This document shows positions 33,501-45,500 of a stretch of DNA of 64,000 nucleotides, one piece after another. The position numbers and the translations under genes were made by a program. Under the pieces are notes generated by a model. That model ran no database searches and had not been told where the DNA came from. It saw nothing but the letters and a program-made list of their open reading frames with translations. Origin of the DNA: Rhea pennata (Eukaryota > Chordata > Aves > Rheiformes > Rheidae); contig NC_084702.1 of the NCBI RefSeq assembly GCF_028389875.1, positions 70,653,582 through 70,717,581 of the forward strand, read 5' to 3'. How positions within the stretch are numbered: position 1 is the first letter of the stretch; each line of letters opens with the position of its first letter.

Positions 33501-36067
33501 ACTGCCGTCACCGCTGCGTCGGGGGCAAGCATGGCACGGGGGGCGGGGGGCAGAGCTGTCCCTCTCTGTAAGGCCCCATCACCTGCAGCCCGCCCAAGAC
33601 CCATGTGCTGCGCTGGCCCGCCCCAGCCCGCGTGCCTGGCCTCACCCTGTCTCGACGCTCCAGAGGTAGACAGCTCCGCTCTGGGTGCAGACCGCCAGCT
33701 CCCCGGGGAGATGAGGGCTGAGAGAGACGCAAACAGCATCACCATGGGGGCAGGAGCACCCAGCCCCGGGGAGGAGGGATGCAGAGGCAGGGCAGAGCCT
33801 CTCCGCTACGCACCGTTCCCCCGGCGCCTACCTGACAGTGAGGCAGCAGGCAGGCACGTTGGTACGGATGACCTGCAGCGGGGTAGGGGCAGCGCCCATC
33901 CTGCCTGGCACCCTCCAAACTCCACAGTGATAGTCCGAGCGGACACCGACAAAACCTGGTGCAGGACAGGAGACAGCAAGGCTGGGCGCAGGTGCTCCAA
34001 GCGCTGCCAGGGCTGAGAGACCGATACCAGGACCACGCTCACCTTCCCCATCCACCTGGGCGGCGGCCACCTGCCGGATGCGTCCGTTGAGCTCAAACTG
34101 CGCTGGGGAGCCCCGGGCACGGGGCACCTCACCCAGCGTCACATCCTGGAAATCTGGGGTGCCAGCTAAGGGCGGTGCGACACAAAACCACCGTGAGGAC
34201 ATCGCCCAGCACCCTCGAGGGAAGGATACAGAGGTGGTTCATGGCCTGCCCTCCAGGGTACACCAGACGGCCTGTGTGCGTGCCTGCGTCTTCGGGGGGC
34301 AGCCAGGCCAGCGCTCCCCCTGTGGAGGTGTCGTCGAAGAGCAGGCTGGCCCACTGCAGCACCAGTTCGTCGTGCACGCAGTCCGCCAGCAGGTCCAGCG
34401 GCACCTCGAACAGCCAGTCGCGGCACAGGTGGGAGAACCAGCGGATGCGGTACGTGAGGGGCTGCTGGGGACAGCCGCTGCGGAGACAGCCGGCGTCACG
34501 GAGGGGGAGGCAGGCAGTTTGTGAGCCCCCACTCCGGGCAGGGTGTGGGGCAGGGGAAGCCACGGCAGAGAACAGGGGACACTTACCGCCTGGCCTCCAG
34601 CCGGTTGATTTCCTCAACCAGGGATGTCATCCGGATGGTGGTGTCTCGGGCCCGTCTCTGTGGGGAGGAGATGGGGCAGAAGTTGCGACTGGCAGCTATA
34701 AGGGACAGGGCGAGGGGCAGCGTTGTTACCCCTGAAAAAACACTGACCCTCAGCTTGGCATTGCCCAGGTAGAAGTTCTTGTGCAGCAGTTGCCCCAGGG
34801 AACCAAATGCATCTTCTGGGTGATCCACAAAGAAGTGACCCAGCTGCGCAGGAAGGACAGCGTGAGGGTTAGGATGTGCAGGGCTGAAATCAGGGCACTG
34901 CTGGGAGACCAGGCTCCCCTCACTACGCTTAGATGTGTCCCCCAGCCCCAGGGCAGCGGGAACTGGCAGTGGGAAAAACATTGTAACAAGAATTGCAGGC
35001 ACTGTGTAACCCCACAACTCCAGAGCAATCTGGGGTGTCAGAGCAGGCAGCTCTTCAGCAAGACACAGTACCCAAGGCCTTACCTGTTTGGTGAAGTTGA
35101 GAGCAGCTCCAGACTTGCCCGACCGGAGCTTCCTGTGGAGGACCCCGCAGTAAAGGATGTCCTCAGGCACGAGCGAGGGGACCCAGCAGCCTGCAGGAAA
35201 AGGGCAGGACCTGACTGGTACCACGGCAGCAAGCCTTAACGTCCAGCAAGCTGCACGGGGTGCAAGGAGCAGAGAGATGGGACAGCACCACTGGGAAACA
35301 GTTCACCCTTCCCCAGCAAACACCACTGGGACAAGTAGCAGGGAGAGTGGAGAACCACTAAAACCAACAGCACCAGCACGTGAGAGCCAACGGAGGCAGA
35401 CAGGCTGGAAACACAAACCTTGGAGCAGCTCGGGGTGAAGGGCCAAAAGCAGAATAGGGTGCCCCCTTCGCCCCAGGCAGCGTGCCCCTCTTTCCACCCC
35501 CTTCCAGCCCCCTCTCCCCCCGCAGGCTCCTCACTCGTGTTGGGAGGTAGGATGGGCACAGCAGCAACGTCGGCAGGCTCCCAGCTCTCGCCCGTCCTGC
35601 CACAGCGGGGCACGAACGTCGTCTCAGCCTGGAGCGACACAAGGTGAGAGCCGCCCACGAGGCCCACGCCACCTCCCTGCTCACCCACACAGCATCCCCC
35701 TGCCCCCATGCCGGCCGTGCTGCCCCATCCCGCTCGCTCCCTGCCGAAGCGCCCCGGCTTTGGGCTGCGGACCCAGCGCACGGTGCAGGGATGGAAACGC
35801 AGGGGGAGGAAGCCTCAGTCCATCTCCTCTTCCTCGCGTGGGGCTGCGGCAAGCCCTGTCCCCGCTCCCGCCCGACGCCCTCCCACACCAGGTGCTCCCC
35901 ACCCCGGGCAGGAAGGGCTCTGCCCGCGGCCTCACCCCGTGCGGGTCGCGACCAGCGTCCAGCACCTGCCCGTACTCGCCCCAGCCGGCCGCCGGCGCGG
36001 GGCCCCCCTCTTCCCGAGGGGGGCCGGCACCGAAGTAGGAAGGGAAGAGAGCGGCCGGGAACTCCAT
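30542..36067 (-). CDS. TAF1C: TAF1C, RNA polymerase I SL1 subunit (TAFI110)
   Basis: Subunit of SL1/TIF-IB, which recruits Pol I to rDNA promoters in the nucleolus. Exons in transcript order: 35936-36067, 35535-35628, 35085-35191, 34748-34843, 34587-34657, 34230-34477, 34043-34153, 33832-33955, 33646-33717, 33350-33485, 33105-33233, 32725-32899, 32416-32553, 30542-31791; 960 residues (human 869). Matches to human: start [105 protein letters not shown] and the exact-type C-terminus PRMGF. The middle carries WD-like repeats. The last exon encodes an acidic stretch with eleven consecutive Glu (CTC run at 31541-31571 on the plus strand), then a basic, disordered tail. All phases agree. Human TAF1C is on 16q24, so its place inside a 9p13-type gene order is unusual. 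Confidence 0.95.
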
Positions 36068-36300
36068 GGCGGCCGCGGCAGCCGGCGGCGGGCATGGGGC
36101 TCCGCGCAGCGCGGGGGCGCGGGGGATACGGGCGGCCCGCACCGCTGGCGGGACTGTCCCGGTGCCCGGGGGAACCGGGCCGGGCCGGGGGGCGCACGGA
36201 GGCAGCGGGCGACACCGCCCCACGCCGCGGCGCTGCCCACGCGCGCCAGCCGGAAGTGCCGTCGCTCCAGAGCCGCCGTCGCTGCGCCGCGCACCAATCA
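36068..36300 (-). promoter_or_regulatory. TAF1C: TAF1C promoter
   Basis: CpG island upstream of the TAF1C start. CCGGAAGTG at 36250-36258 is a strong ETS (GABP/ELK-type) site, and CCAAT on the plus strand at 36294-36298 is an inverted CCAAT box for this gene. The combination is typical of TATA-less housekeeping promoters. The FAM221B 3' end follows within 250 bases. Confidence 0.55.
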
Positions 36301-36544
36301 GCAGCCGAGGCGGAGCGGGCGGGGCGGGGCCGGGCGGGGCGGGCCAGAGCGGCGCCGCCGCGCAGCGCTGCTGCCCCCTGGCGGGCGGCGGGAGGGCGCG
36401 CGGGGAGCGGCGGGTCGACGGGGCGCGATGGACGGGGCGGGGAGCGGGGCCGGGAGCGGGGCCGGGAGCGGGGCCGGGGGCGGGCAGGCCTTGTCCCCCC
36501 GCTGCCCTGTCCCGCTGTCTGTCCCACACGCGTTGCAGCATCCT

Positions 36545-36550
36545 TTTATT
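36545..36550 (-). terminator. FAM221B: FAM221B polyadenylation signal
   Basis: TTTATT on the plus strand (AATAAA on the minus strand), about 33 bases past the FAM221B stop codon. Confidence 0.75.
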
Positions 36551-36582
36551 GGCGGCAGCCGGGCGTCGCGGGGCTTCGGCGC

Positions 36583-38734
36583 CTACTCGGGTGGGCTCTG
36601 GGGCTCTGGGGAGGGCAGAGGTGGCGCCTGCGAGCCCGATGGGCCGGGCAGCTCGGCCAGCAGCGCCTGGTACGCCGAGTCGTCGCTGGGCTTCCCCGTC
36701 AGGACGGCGTTCCTCATCTCGGGCACCTCGGCGAACACCAGGTATTTTTCTCCTGGGGGCCGCGGGAGGCGGTGAGAGAGGCGGGTGCGGAGCTGGGGGC
36801 GCAGCCCCGGGGGTGCAGCCCCCAGGGCAGGCCCCTCTCCTCCTCCTCCTCCTCCTCCTCCTGCCTGCCTACCGTAGGGCCGGCCGCCCTCCTTCCGCGC
36901 CTCCGTGGTCTCGAAGAAAGTCTCGTGCTCCTCCCAGCGCCGGTCGCACGCCGCGCACAAGAAGGTGGACTCGAAGCCCTTGCAGAGGCAGCCTGAGGAG
37001 GGGACAGCGGGCGACGTGGGCACCGCCACCCCGCCCGGCCCCCGACGCCAGCCTGCGGAGGCGTTTCGGGGACGCAGCGGTCGCCCCCGGGCGCACGCAC
37101 ACCGGCTTTGCGCGGGCAGCCAAGGCAGCCTCACACGCGCGCGTGCGCGCGCACCTGCACAGTGGGTGCCGCGGCCTCACCTGCGACGCGGCAGGGCCGC
37201 CCGGCGCTGGGCGCGTGCTTCTCGTGGCTGTGCTTGCAGTGGCAGCCGGCGCACCAGGCGAGGCGGTCCGTCGGCACCCGGCGCCGCAGCCAGAACTGGC
37301 CCACGTCCTCGGGCCGCGAGGGGATGAAGGTGAAGCGCTGGCACTCGCAGCGCCCCACGGCGCAGGGCACCGCTCCTTGCGTCTCTGCGGCACGGCGCGT
37401 ACCCGTCAGCCCCGGCCCCTCGCTGCCCGCCCGCCCTGCGCCTCGTGGGGGTGGCTGGTAAAGGTGCTCGCGGCGAGAGGGGTGCCCGGGTGCCCCCTCC
37501 TCAGCAGCGCCCGCACACACCTACGTAGGCCTGGTGCTCGCTCAGCAGGTGCCCGCAGAAGCACTTGGAGTGGTCGCCCACGCGGAAGCAGTCCCACAGG
37601 TACTCGGGGCAGCGCCAGCTCACGTAGAGGCCTGCGGGCCGAGGGACGGCTGAGCCCCAGGCAGGCGCCCTGCAGCCTTCCGCGGTGCCCCACGGACACG
37701 AGAGAGTGTCCGGCCGTCCCGTGGTACGTGATGCACGCAGCGCCTTCCCCCGTGCTCCCCGCCGGCTTGCCTGTCCGCAGGGCCTTGAGGGCCGCCTCCT
37801 TCTCCAGGTGGAAGAGCTCCTCCACGTGCTTGCTGAACTGGTCACGGTGCATGGCCTTGGCCACCAACACGACCTCGGCCTTCTCGGCCGGGACCACGGC
37901 CTGCGTCGTGCCGTCTGCCGAGGACAGAGCAGGCAGGGGGACGTGAGGGGCCACCGAGCCTTCGACATGGCCCCAGATGGCTCCCAAGAGGTTGGCCCTG
38001 GGAGAGTGGCAGGCTGGTGCCATCCCACAGTGCTGGGCCCCTGTTTCCACCTGGCAGACCTGTGTTCATGGGGTCTGCCCCCATTTCCACCCAGTAGGCC
38101 TGTTTCCGTGGTGTCTGCCCCCATTTCTACCCAGAAGGCCTGTTTCCATGGGGTCTGCCCCCATTTCCACCCAGTAGGCCTGTTTCCGTGGTGTCTGCCC
38201 CCGTTTCTACCCAGAAGGCCTGTTTCCATGGGGTCTGCCCCCATTTCCACCCAGTAGGCCTGTTTCCGTGGGGTCTGTCCCCATTTCCGCCTGGCAGATC
38301 TGTGGCCACGGGCTCCCGGGTACCATGCCGCTGCCCTCTCCCTGTGGGATCCTGCTGCCCTAAGGGGGCCCTCATCTCCAGACCACCCCAGAGCTGGCGT
38401 GGGGTGACTAGGGGCAGAGCCACGTACCTGCCACCCTCGTCTTGGTAGCTGCCTTCTTATTCTGGCCCCTGGATTTCCTGGGATTCGCCTGTCTCTGGCG
38501 GGAGGTCGCTCCCACCTCCTCACCCTCCAGGACAGCCAGAGGGGGGTACATGCCCCACAGATCCTTACCCTCCCAGTGGGGCCCCCCCTGGGCTCCCTCG
38601 GTCGCTGCGGGAGGTGCTGCCCGGGGTGGCTGGGTGGGGGGTCCGACTGGCAGGGGGGGCTGTGCCTGGGCCTCGTCAGCCGGGGCCGGGGGCCCCTCGG
38701 CGGGTCCCTCTGCCTGCGGTGCCTCAGCCTCCAT
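36583..38734 (-). CDS. FAM221B: FAM221B-like cysteine-rich protein
   Basis: Function unknown; the mammalian gene is testis/cilium-biased. Exons in transcript order: 38428-38734, 37771-37914, 37521-37631, 37181-37384, 36873-36992, 36583-36752; 351 residues, phases consistent. The N-terminus is a disordered Pro/Ala/Glu-rich region. The conserved FAM221 domain follows: [65 protein letters not shown], then [17 protein letters not shown]. The regularly spaced Cys/His pairs suggest metal binding. The intron after 37771 has a GC donor (CAG/GCAAGC) with no usable GT nearby. The neighbour TMEM8B is the same as in mammals. It looks intact; the start is chosen at the first ATG of the open first exon. 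Confidence 0.92.
36838..36862. repeat. CTC trinucleotide run
   Basis: A short (CTC)n run in the last FAM221B intron, beside the branch/acceptor area. A separate CTC run encodes poly-Glu in TAF1C. Confidence 0.8.
38060..38300. repeat. 40-bp tandem repeat in FAM221B intron 1
   Basis: About six units of 40 bases, each with GTCTGCCCCCATTTC and GGCCTGTTTCC. Units with CACCCAGTAGG and with TACCCAGAAGG alternate, making an 80-base higher-order period. Several frames stay open on both strands and give Trp/Gly-rich pseudo-peptides. Confidence 0.9.
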
Positions 38735-38790
38735 CGCTGGCCCAGCCCCGGTGCTGCATGGCCAGAGGCCCCCCAGCCCGGATGCTCGGG

Positions 38791-38803
38791 GTTGCCAGGG
38801 AAC
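38791..38803 (-). promoter_or_regulatory. FAM221B: RFX X-box in FAM221B promoter
   Basis: GTTGCCAGGGAAC fits the X-box pattern RYYNYY-N1-RRNRAC exactly and lies about 57 bases upstream of the FAM221B start codon. RFX2/RFX3 sites at this distance are usual for motile-cilium and spermatid genes. Occupancy is inferred. Confidence 0.65.
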
Positions 38804-41800
38804 CGTGGTGGCCGCGGTGACTTGTGACACAGGGTCCCACTGTGCTGGGATGGAAGGAGGGTGCCTGGGGGCTGCGGGGCTACGGGGCGGCTCCCAGCAG
38901 CTGGGCCGCAGGGGGCTGGGGGCAGCTGGGGGGGAGGCACCACCAGGCGAGGCACGGCCGCCCAGCGGTTGGAGCCAGCGAGGGGCAGGAGCCGGCCTCC
39001 TGCGCCTCCCCCGCCACCGAGGAGCGCCCGGCTCCCCGGGGCAGGGGGCCCTGGGCATGGCGCTGGCCCAGCTCCCCCGCGCCGGGGCAGGAGCGGCGGG
39101 CTGGAGCGACGCGGGTGCTCGCATCCTGGGGTGCTCGGCCACGGTGCAGGCTGGCAAGGTCTAGGGACGGCAGAGCAAGGGGCTGTGGCGCTGAGCAGGA
39201 GCATGCAGGTGGGCTCAGGGCCGCAGCAGGGGCCTGGGGTGAGACCTACGGACCCTTCAGGGTCCCTTTCCCTGGCCCCCATGGATATGGCCATGCTCCA
39301 TACTGGTCTGCCTGGACACTGTGGGGCACCTCCAGGCCTGTGGGGTGACCCTTCCCTGCTCACTGCCCCGTCCTCCTCCTGCTCACGCTGCCCCTGTTTC
39401 CCCCTCTGGCCCTGCTTCTGCCACATGTCCCTTCTCCCCCCCAGAACAGGGGGCACAAGGTGTTCGGCAGAGCTCAGCCCCAGGCAGATCCATGGTGTGT
39501 GGGAGTCCCTCACCAGGCTGGGACATCAGCACTCGGCCCTGCCTGCTAGCTTGGGACCTGGTGTGTCCCCTGCCCACCTGGCTACATCCTCTGCATGGCT
39601 CAAGGACACCAATGCTGGGGGACATCCCCATAGAAACTACTCCTGACTCACACATCCCAACCAGGGGCTAAGGGCAGATCCCACAGCCTTGCTGGGCAGA
39701 CACGGTGGTGTGATCCGGGCTGCCTCTCCGTGGAAATGAGGAGCCAGGAGCCAAAGAAACGTGTCACTTTGCCATGCACTTTGTTCCTGTCTGTTCATGA
39801 AGACAGAGGGCTTGGACAGACCTCTGCAAGGGCAGGCTGTGGCTGTGCTGGCCATTGGTGGTAGGCCAGTGGGTCCTCCCTCAGCCCTGCATCTCCAGCC
39901 AGCTTCTGTGATTCCTGAGCTCCTGGCAGCTTCTGGCCTTGGGTTTGCCAGAAAGCCCTGGCCACTGCTGTGCGCAAGGCTGTTCCCACTGATAGATCTT
40001 TGCTGGCTTGACGTCTGGCCATCTGTGATCCCTGAGGTCCAGAGATGTTTGATGTCCTCAAATCATCTCTGCCCTACCTTTCACCTGTGACCCTGTGCCT
40101 CCTTGGCACACAGGCTGTCTCCTGCAGCATCCTATCCCTCTTCTTCCCCATGTGCCAAAGCAGGCTAACCTTGAGGGCCCGCTTGGTCCAGCCATCCTGT
40201 CTGAGTTCTCAGAGCAGACAGATGTCTCTCACAGGGACAGATCTTTGTCTCTCAGAGCTCTTGTATGACCCTGGAGCCAGTTCTAGTGCCTTTGGGAAGT
40301 ATCTTGCAGAGAAGCAGAGCAACTACCCATCTGTGCCCTGGACAGACTTTCTGGTCCTCTTCTAAAGGAGATATGGACCACTTTGCTCCTAAATAGACTG
40401 TGGGTCTTGGTGCAGTCCCTACACGAGGTGGAGAGCCCTCCCCAGAGCCAGGCTCTCTGCAGGGGCTGCCTGCAGCCATGCTGGTCTCAGACCAGCTCTC
40501 CAGGGGCTTCAGCAGGGTTTGTATTTGAGAGGAGGCAGGTGGGAGATGGCTCAGGGAGCAGGCACAGACAGCCCAAACATCTGTCCTGTGGCACTTCTCA
40601 GCCTGGCCTGGCCTCTGCCACCTCCTGGCTCTTCCCTAATGTGCCATTGGTGAAGTGCTGTCTTGAAGTGAAATCAGTGAAATCACTTATTCAAGTAATA
40701 TTTTAATCTCCAAGAGGCTGATTTAACTCTGAATAATCTTTGCCTTGGGGACAGCAGCACAAGCTCTGGGCAAGTGTAGGATAGAGCAAACGTGGCTGCG
40801 TTCTGACCAAGTTCAGGGACTCACTGTCCCAGGGGGGCTGCCCCTGTACCACAGGTGCCTGGCTAGCCCTCTGCCAAAGATAACCTCTCCCAGATGCGAT
40901 CTAGCAGCCTGGATGGGGAGTCTAAGCTTTGGACTCCAGCCGTCCAAGGGGATGTAGTGCCTCTGGAGAGACGCTGGTTGGCAAAGACAGGCCCAGAAAA
41001 CCAAGACAGATGTTCCTCCTTGTAGCAGAGCCAGTGGGAAAAGGTACATGGGGGCACTGGGACCGAAGGAAGCTGCCTGGAGTACTCTGTGCTTGAGAGC
41101 ACAAGGTAGGAGCAGGGCTGGAAGGTGCCAAGAGGGCAGTGCCCTCCCTCATTATTTCTCTACTTCCAAAACCATGGTCTCAGCAGGGCTGTCCTGGATG
41201 AGGCCACGGTCTGGCCTGCAGTGCAGGGCCTGGCTTTGAGCAATGCAGTGCTTAGAGGGCCCCAGACACCAGTATGTGCTGCAGATGGGTTTGGGGATGA
41301 CTGACCATGCCAAATCACCACAGTGTGTGCATCAGCTGCAGCCAAAGAGGACGATGATGTCAGGGCAGTTTGGGGAAATAGGATGAGCTCATTTCCAGTT
41401 GGGCTGCCCTCATCCGTACACACTGTATGCAGACTCCCCTCTCCCGGAGAGCTTGATGTGCGGGGCACATGGCTCTCTGCCTGCCAGAAGGATGGGATAA
41501 GGGTGGCTGGAGCATGGGCTGCTGGGGGGAATGTGCTCCAAGGCCAGGATGCCATACCTGCACCAACAGGGCCCACAGTGCTGCTGTGAGACCCCAGCCC
41601 CTTCCTGCTCTCCAGCCTCCAGCTTTCCCCAGTTCAACCTTTCCACTCACCTCTGAGGGCTTCCTGCTGCCCAGGCAAGTCCCACTGTAGTTTAGTTTTC
41701 AGATTGCTTAAGGGATGGTGCTGAGCAAAGAGTAAGGCTGTGCCCAGGACCATGGCTGGCCCTGTCCCCTGCCAACGTCGTTGCACAGCCTGGTGTCCGG

Positions 41801-42469
41801 ACCTATTGGCCTGTAGCACTCAGACATTGTTGCAAAGATGCAACACTGAGCAAAATATGCCAGTGAGTTTGTCTTGAACTGAGCTCGCCTTCCCCCAACC
41901 TTCTTAACCACCCCTCATATGCAGCCCTCCTCACCGTGCCACAGCCCCTATAGCACAGCTCGTTTATGCCCACCCCCTCAGGGCCCCTTCCTGTAGCCCT
42001 TCCATGTCTCTGCCCAACTCCACATCCTCTCCCTGTTCTCTCTGCATCCCAGGCCCCATACTTCTCTAGTCTCCTGGCCCCTCTGCATAGCAAGAGCCAT
42101 GTCTCCTCCGCACTGTAGCCCCATATCCCCTGGGGCCCATCCCCTGCTTTCCCCTACAGTCTAGTTCCCGTATCCCCCCTGCCACTTCCCCCATGTCCCA
42201 GTGCCTCCCAATCCAGTGCCCCTTTGCATCCCAGCACCTTTGGCCCCTGCATCCCATTCCAATGCCCTCCTGTATCTCAGCCCCATGGCTCCCTTGCGTC
42301 CCAGCCCCACATCCCCTTGCACCCCCGCCCTTGTCCCCCCGCCCCCAGCCCCACGGCTCCCTGCCCGCCGGCTCCGTGCGCCCCCACGCCCCGGCGCAGC
42401 TGCCCCCCTGCGCCGCTCCGCTCCCTCCGGGGCAGCGGGGGCGCTGCCGGCGGCGGCGAGTGACGCGCG
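38804..42469. other. Intergenic region between FAM221B and TMEM8B
   Basis: About 3.7 kb between two divergently transcribed genes. The left part is GC-rich promoter-flank DNA. The middle is mixed, with an AT-richer patch near 40660-40740 (AAATCACTTATTC, AATATTTTAATC) that could be regulatory. I see no exon, RNA gene or recognisable mobile element. Confidence 0.5.
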
Positions 42470-42584
42470 GCGGGACCAATGGGCGCGCGGGGGCGGGGGC
42501 GGGGGCGGGGCGGGTGACGTCATGGGCGCCGGTGCGCGGCGGGGCGGCTGGCGGCGCGCGCCCCACGGCACCCGGCGCGGCGGC
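42470..42584 (+). promoter_or_regulatory. TMEM8B: TMEM8B promoter: CCAAT box and palindromic CRE
   Basis: CCAAT at 42476-42480, a GGGGCGGGG run and a perfect CRE, TGACGTCA, at 42515-42522 lie within about 110 bases of the start codon in a CpG island. A full CRE close to the start usually marks CREB/ATF-responsive promoters; here that is inference. Confidence 0.6.
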
Positions 42585-45500
42585 ATGGGCCGGCGGGCCG
42601 GCGGGGGCGGCGGGCAGCGGCGGCCGCTCGCCCCCCTCCTCCGCCTCGCCCTGCTCCTCCTGCCGCTCCTGCACCTCGCGCCGCCCGCGGGTGAGTGCCC
42701 ACGGTGCGCGGGCGATGGGGCGCGCGGTGCGTGTGCGACGGGTGTGAGGCACACGTGCGGTGGGGCACGGGGTGCGTGTGCAGCGGGTGTGAGGCACACG
42801 TGCGGTGGGGCATGGTGTGTGTATGTAGGGGCTATGAGGTACATGTGCAGTGGGGCACAGGGATATGCATGCACCAGGGCACAGGCGTGTGTAATGGCTA
42901 CGAGGTACACATGCAATGGGACACAGGGCATGTGGTGCTCGTGTGATGGGGCATGACGTACACGTGCAGTAGGTATGAGGTGTGGGACTCGGGCTGTGTG
43001 TGCAACGGGACACAGGGTGCTTGCCTAGTGGGGCATGGGGACGTTCACGCAATGAGCATGAAATACACGTGCAATGGGGTGCACATGGAACAGGGCGCAC
43101 ATGCAATGGGGCATAGAAAGGACATGAATGGAGGCACAGTGAGACACAGCGTTTGCATCCTGTGGGAGGCAGGATGAGCATGCAGTGGGGCATGGTGAGC
43201 GTGTGCAGTGAGGTATGGAGTGTGTGTGCAGTGAGGCTTGGTGTACACATTCAGTGGGGCACAGAGGTGCATGTGCTGTGGGATGCGGTGTGCTCACGCA
43301 ATGGAGTGCGGGTTGTGAGCACAACAGAACACGGAGAGGTGCATGCAATGGGGCATGGGGTGTTTGTGCAATGGGGCATGGGGGTATACGTGCAGTGGAT
43401 GTGGGGTGCCTGTGCAGTGGGACACAGCGATGTGTCTGCCGTGGGGCATGGGATGCCCATACAGTGGGACATAGAGATAAGTGTGCAGTGGGGTGCAGAA
43501 GTGTGTGTGCCGGGGAGTGCACATGCAGTGGGACACCCGCAGGGGAAGGGTGCGCGTGCAGTGGGTCCCTGGGGAGGATGCAGGTACAGTGGGACCCCAG
43601 GCGAGAGGGCTGCGTGCATGTAGAGGGACAGCGAGGGGGATACGCATGCAGCGAGGCAGTGGGGAGAGACTAGTGTGCGGGGGTGGAGGGACAGCGGCGG
43701 GACTACGTGAGGCGCGGAGTGTGTTGTGGGGCGCGGGAGCTGGCTCGGTTATGGGGCCCGGGGAGGCGCTGTGCGGGTGGAGGGCGCGGAGTGCTCGGGG
43801 GGCCGCTGCCCCGGGGAGCGGGGGCGGCGGGGGCGGCTGCCGGGGGCCGCGGGCTGTCCGCGGTGCTGGCGGCGGCGCCCGTCGGAGCTGTCCGCGGTGC
43901 TGGCGGCGGCGCCCAGCCGCCCCGGCCCGGGGCTGCGCTCCCAGGGCGCCGGGCAGGGGGACGCTTGCTTTCCCCTTCCCCTCGCTCCGCGGATGGGAAT
44001 TCCCTCCGTCCCCCGCTTCTGCTCTGGCCACGGCGCTCCAGCCTGCTCCTGTCCATGCACGCTGCTCCCCCTGCCCCGCTCGGAGCGAGTGGGAATGGGG
44101 AACCGTGCTGGGACCAGCAGGCTCTGAGTGCTCCCCCTGTGCCACCTCCTGGAGGCCTGTTCAACAACACCTTCTCACCGGGGTCCTCTGTCAGGTCACG
44201 GTCCCCACCTGACAGGAGAGCCCTGGTGCCTGGGAAGGAGAGCTATGGAATACCCGAGGGCATGGTGGAGAGAAACTGGGACTGGGTACTCCTTGCACCG
44301 AGACTGGTATTTCGTACTCTGCTTGTGTTGTCTGGCAGCAAAGGGGAGGAGGAGCTGCCTTTGTTCCAGGCAAGGAAGCAGATGCATGTCAGGGTACAGC
44401 CGGCTGGGGCTGCACACACACAGCACAAGCACACATGCACACAAGCACATGGGTGCACTCCCAGCCAGGCATGCACTGTGCAAAGCACCCCCCCCCACAC
44501 ACACACTTTCAGCTATCCCCCTCACCACCAGAAGAGTCCTCCTGGGCACGTCCCTACTCCCTGCCCACCTCTGCTGGCAGCCCCTTTGCCAGTAGGTTGT
44601 GGGAGATACATCTCTTCCTCAGTGCCTCTCTGGGGAATGCACAGGTCTCCCCACGTTGGCACTGTGTGCATGTACAATGGCAGGATAAACTTACTGCTCC
44701 TGCCTGGAGGTCAGGGTTCCCTTGTCTCCACTTGCTAAGGGAGTGGCTGCCCCTCTGCTGCTGGGGATCCTGGGGATCCCAAAGCTGTTGGACAGCAGGG
44801 CAGGGAGATATGGCTTGCAGGAAGTGTCTTGCACACAACGGTGCTGTGCACAACCACGCATGCCCATGCGTGTGGGTGTATACACCTCCACTTTGCTATG
44901 TATGCGGACAGCACCCACGTGTGCATATGTGCACACATATGTGCACCATCCTTCCTCCGCACACCGTGGGAGAGGTGTAGGGCTGTGCAGGAAATGTCAT
45001 GCTCTCTCCTTGTTGTTCTGGCTCCAGGATAGGACTCTGTGTGCAGTTTATGGTGGGCTCTATGCTGAGACCCCTCAGTAGGCAGTGAAGGGGAGATTTG
45101 TGTGTCCCACAGCCAGTGGGAACGGACCTGATGGAACAGAAATGGAGCCAACAGGAATTGCCCGTTGTCACATGTAAAGAGTAGGGAACAGGTTCTCGCT
45201 GGGGAGAACGACAAGTTGAAAGAGAAGTAGGATGTGCCTGAGCAAAGCCCAGTGCAGCCTAGAGCTCCTGAGGATGAGTACTCAGTTCAGCTCCATGCCC
45301 TGGGCTTGAGGTCACACTGAACCAGGCATGATAAAAACTGTGCCAGAGTTGGAGGCACAGCTTGGTACAGCTGACATCAGCCCTGGGGACACACTGAACT
45401 GGCATGGCCTTAGCCTCTCCTGCCTCCAGGCTGCAGAGTCTGGGACGTGTTCAGAGCCTTGTGGGGCTGGATCAGGTCTAGGAAAGGTGCAATACACACC

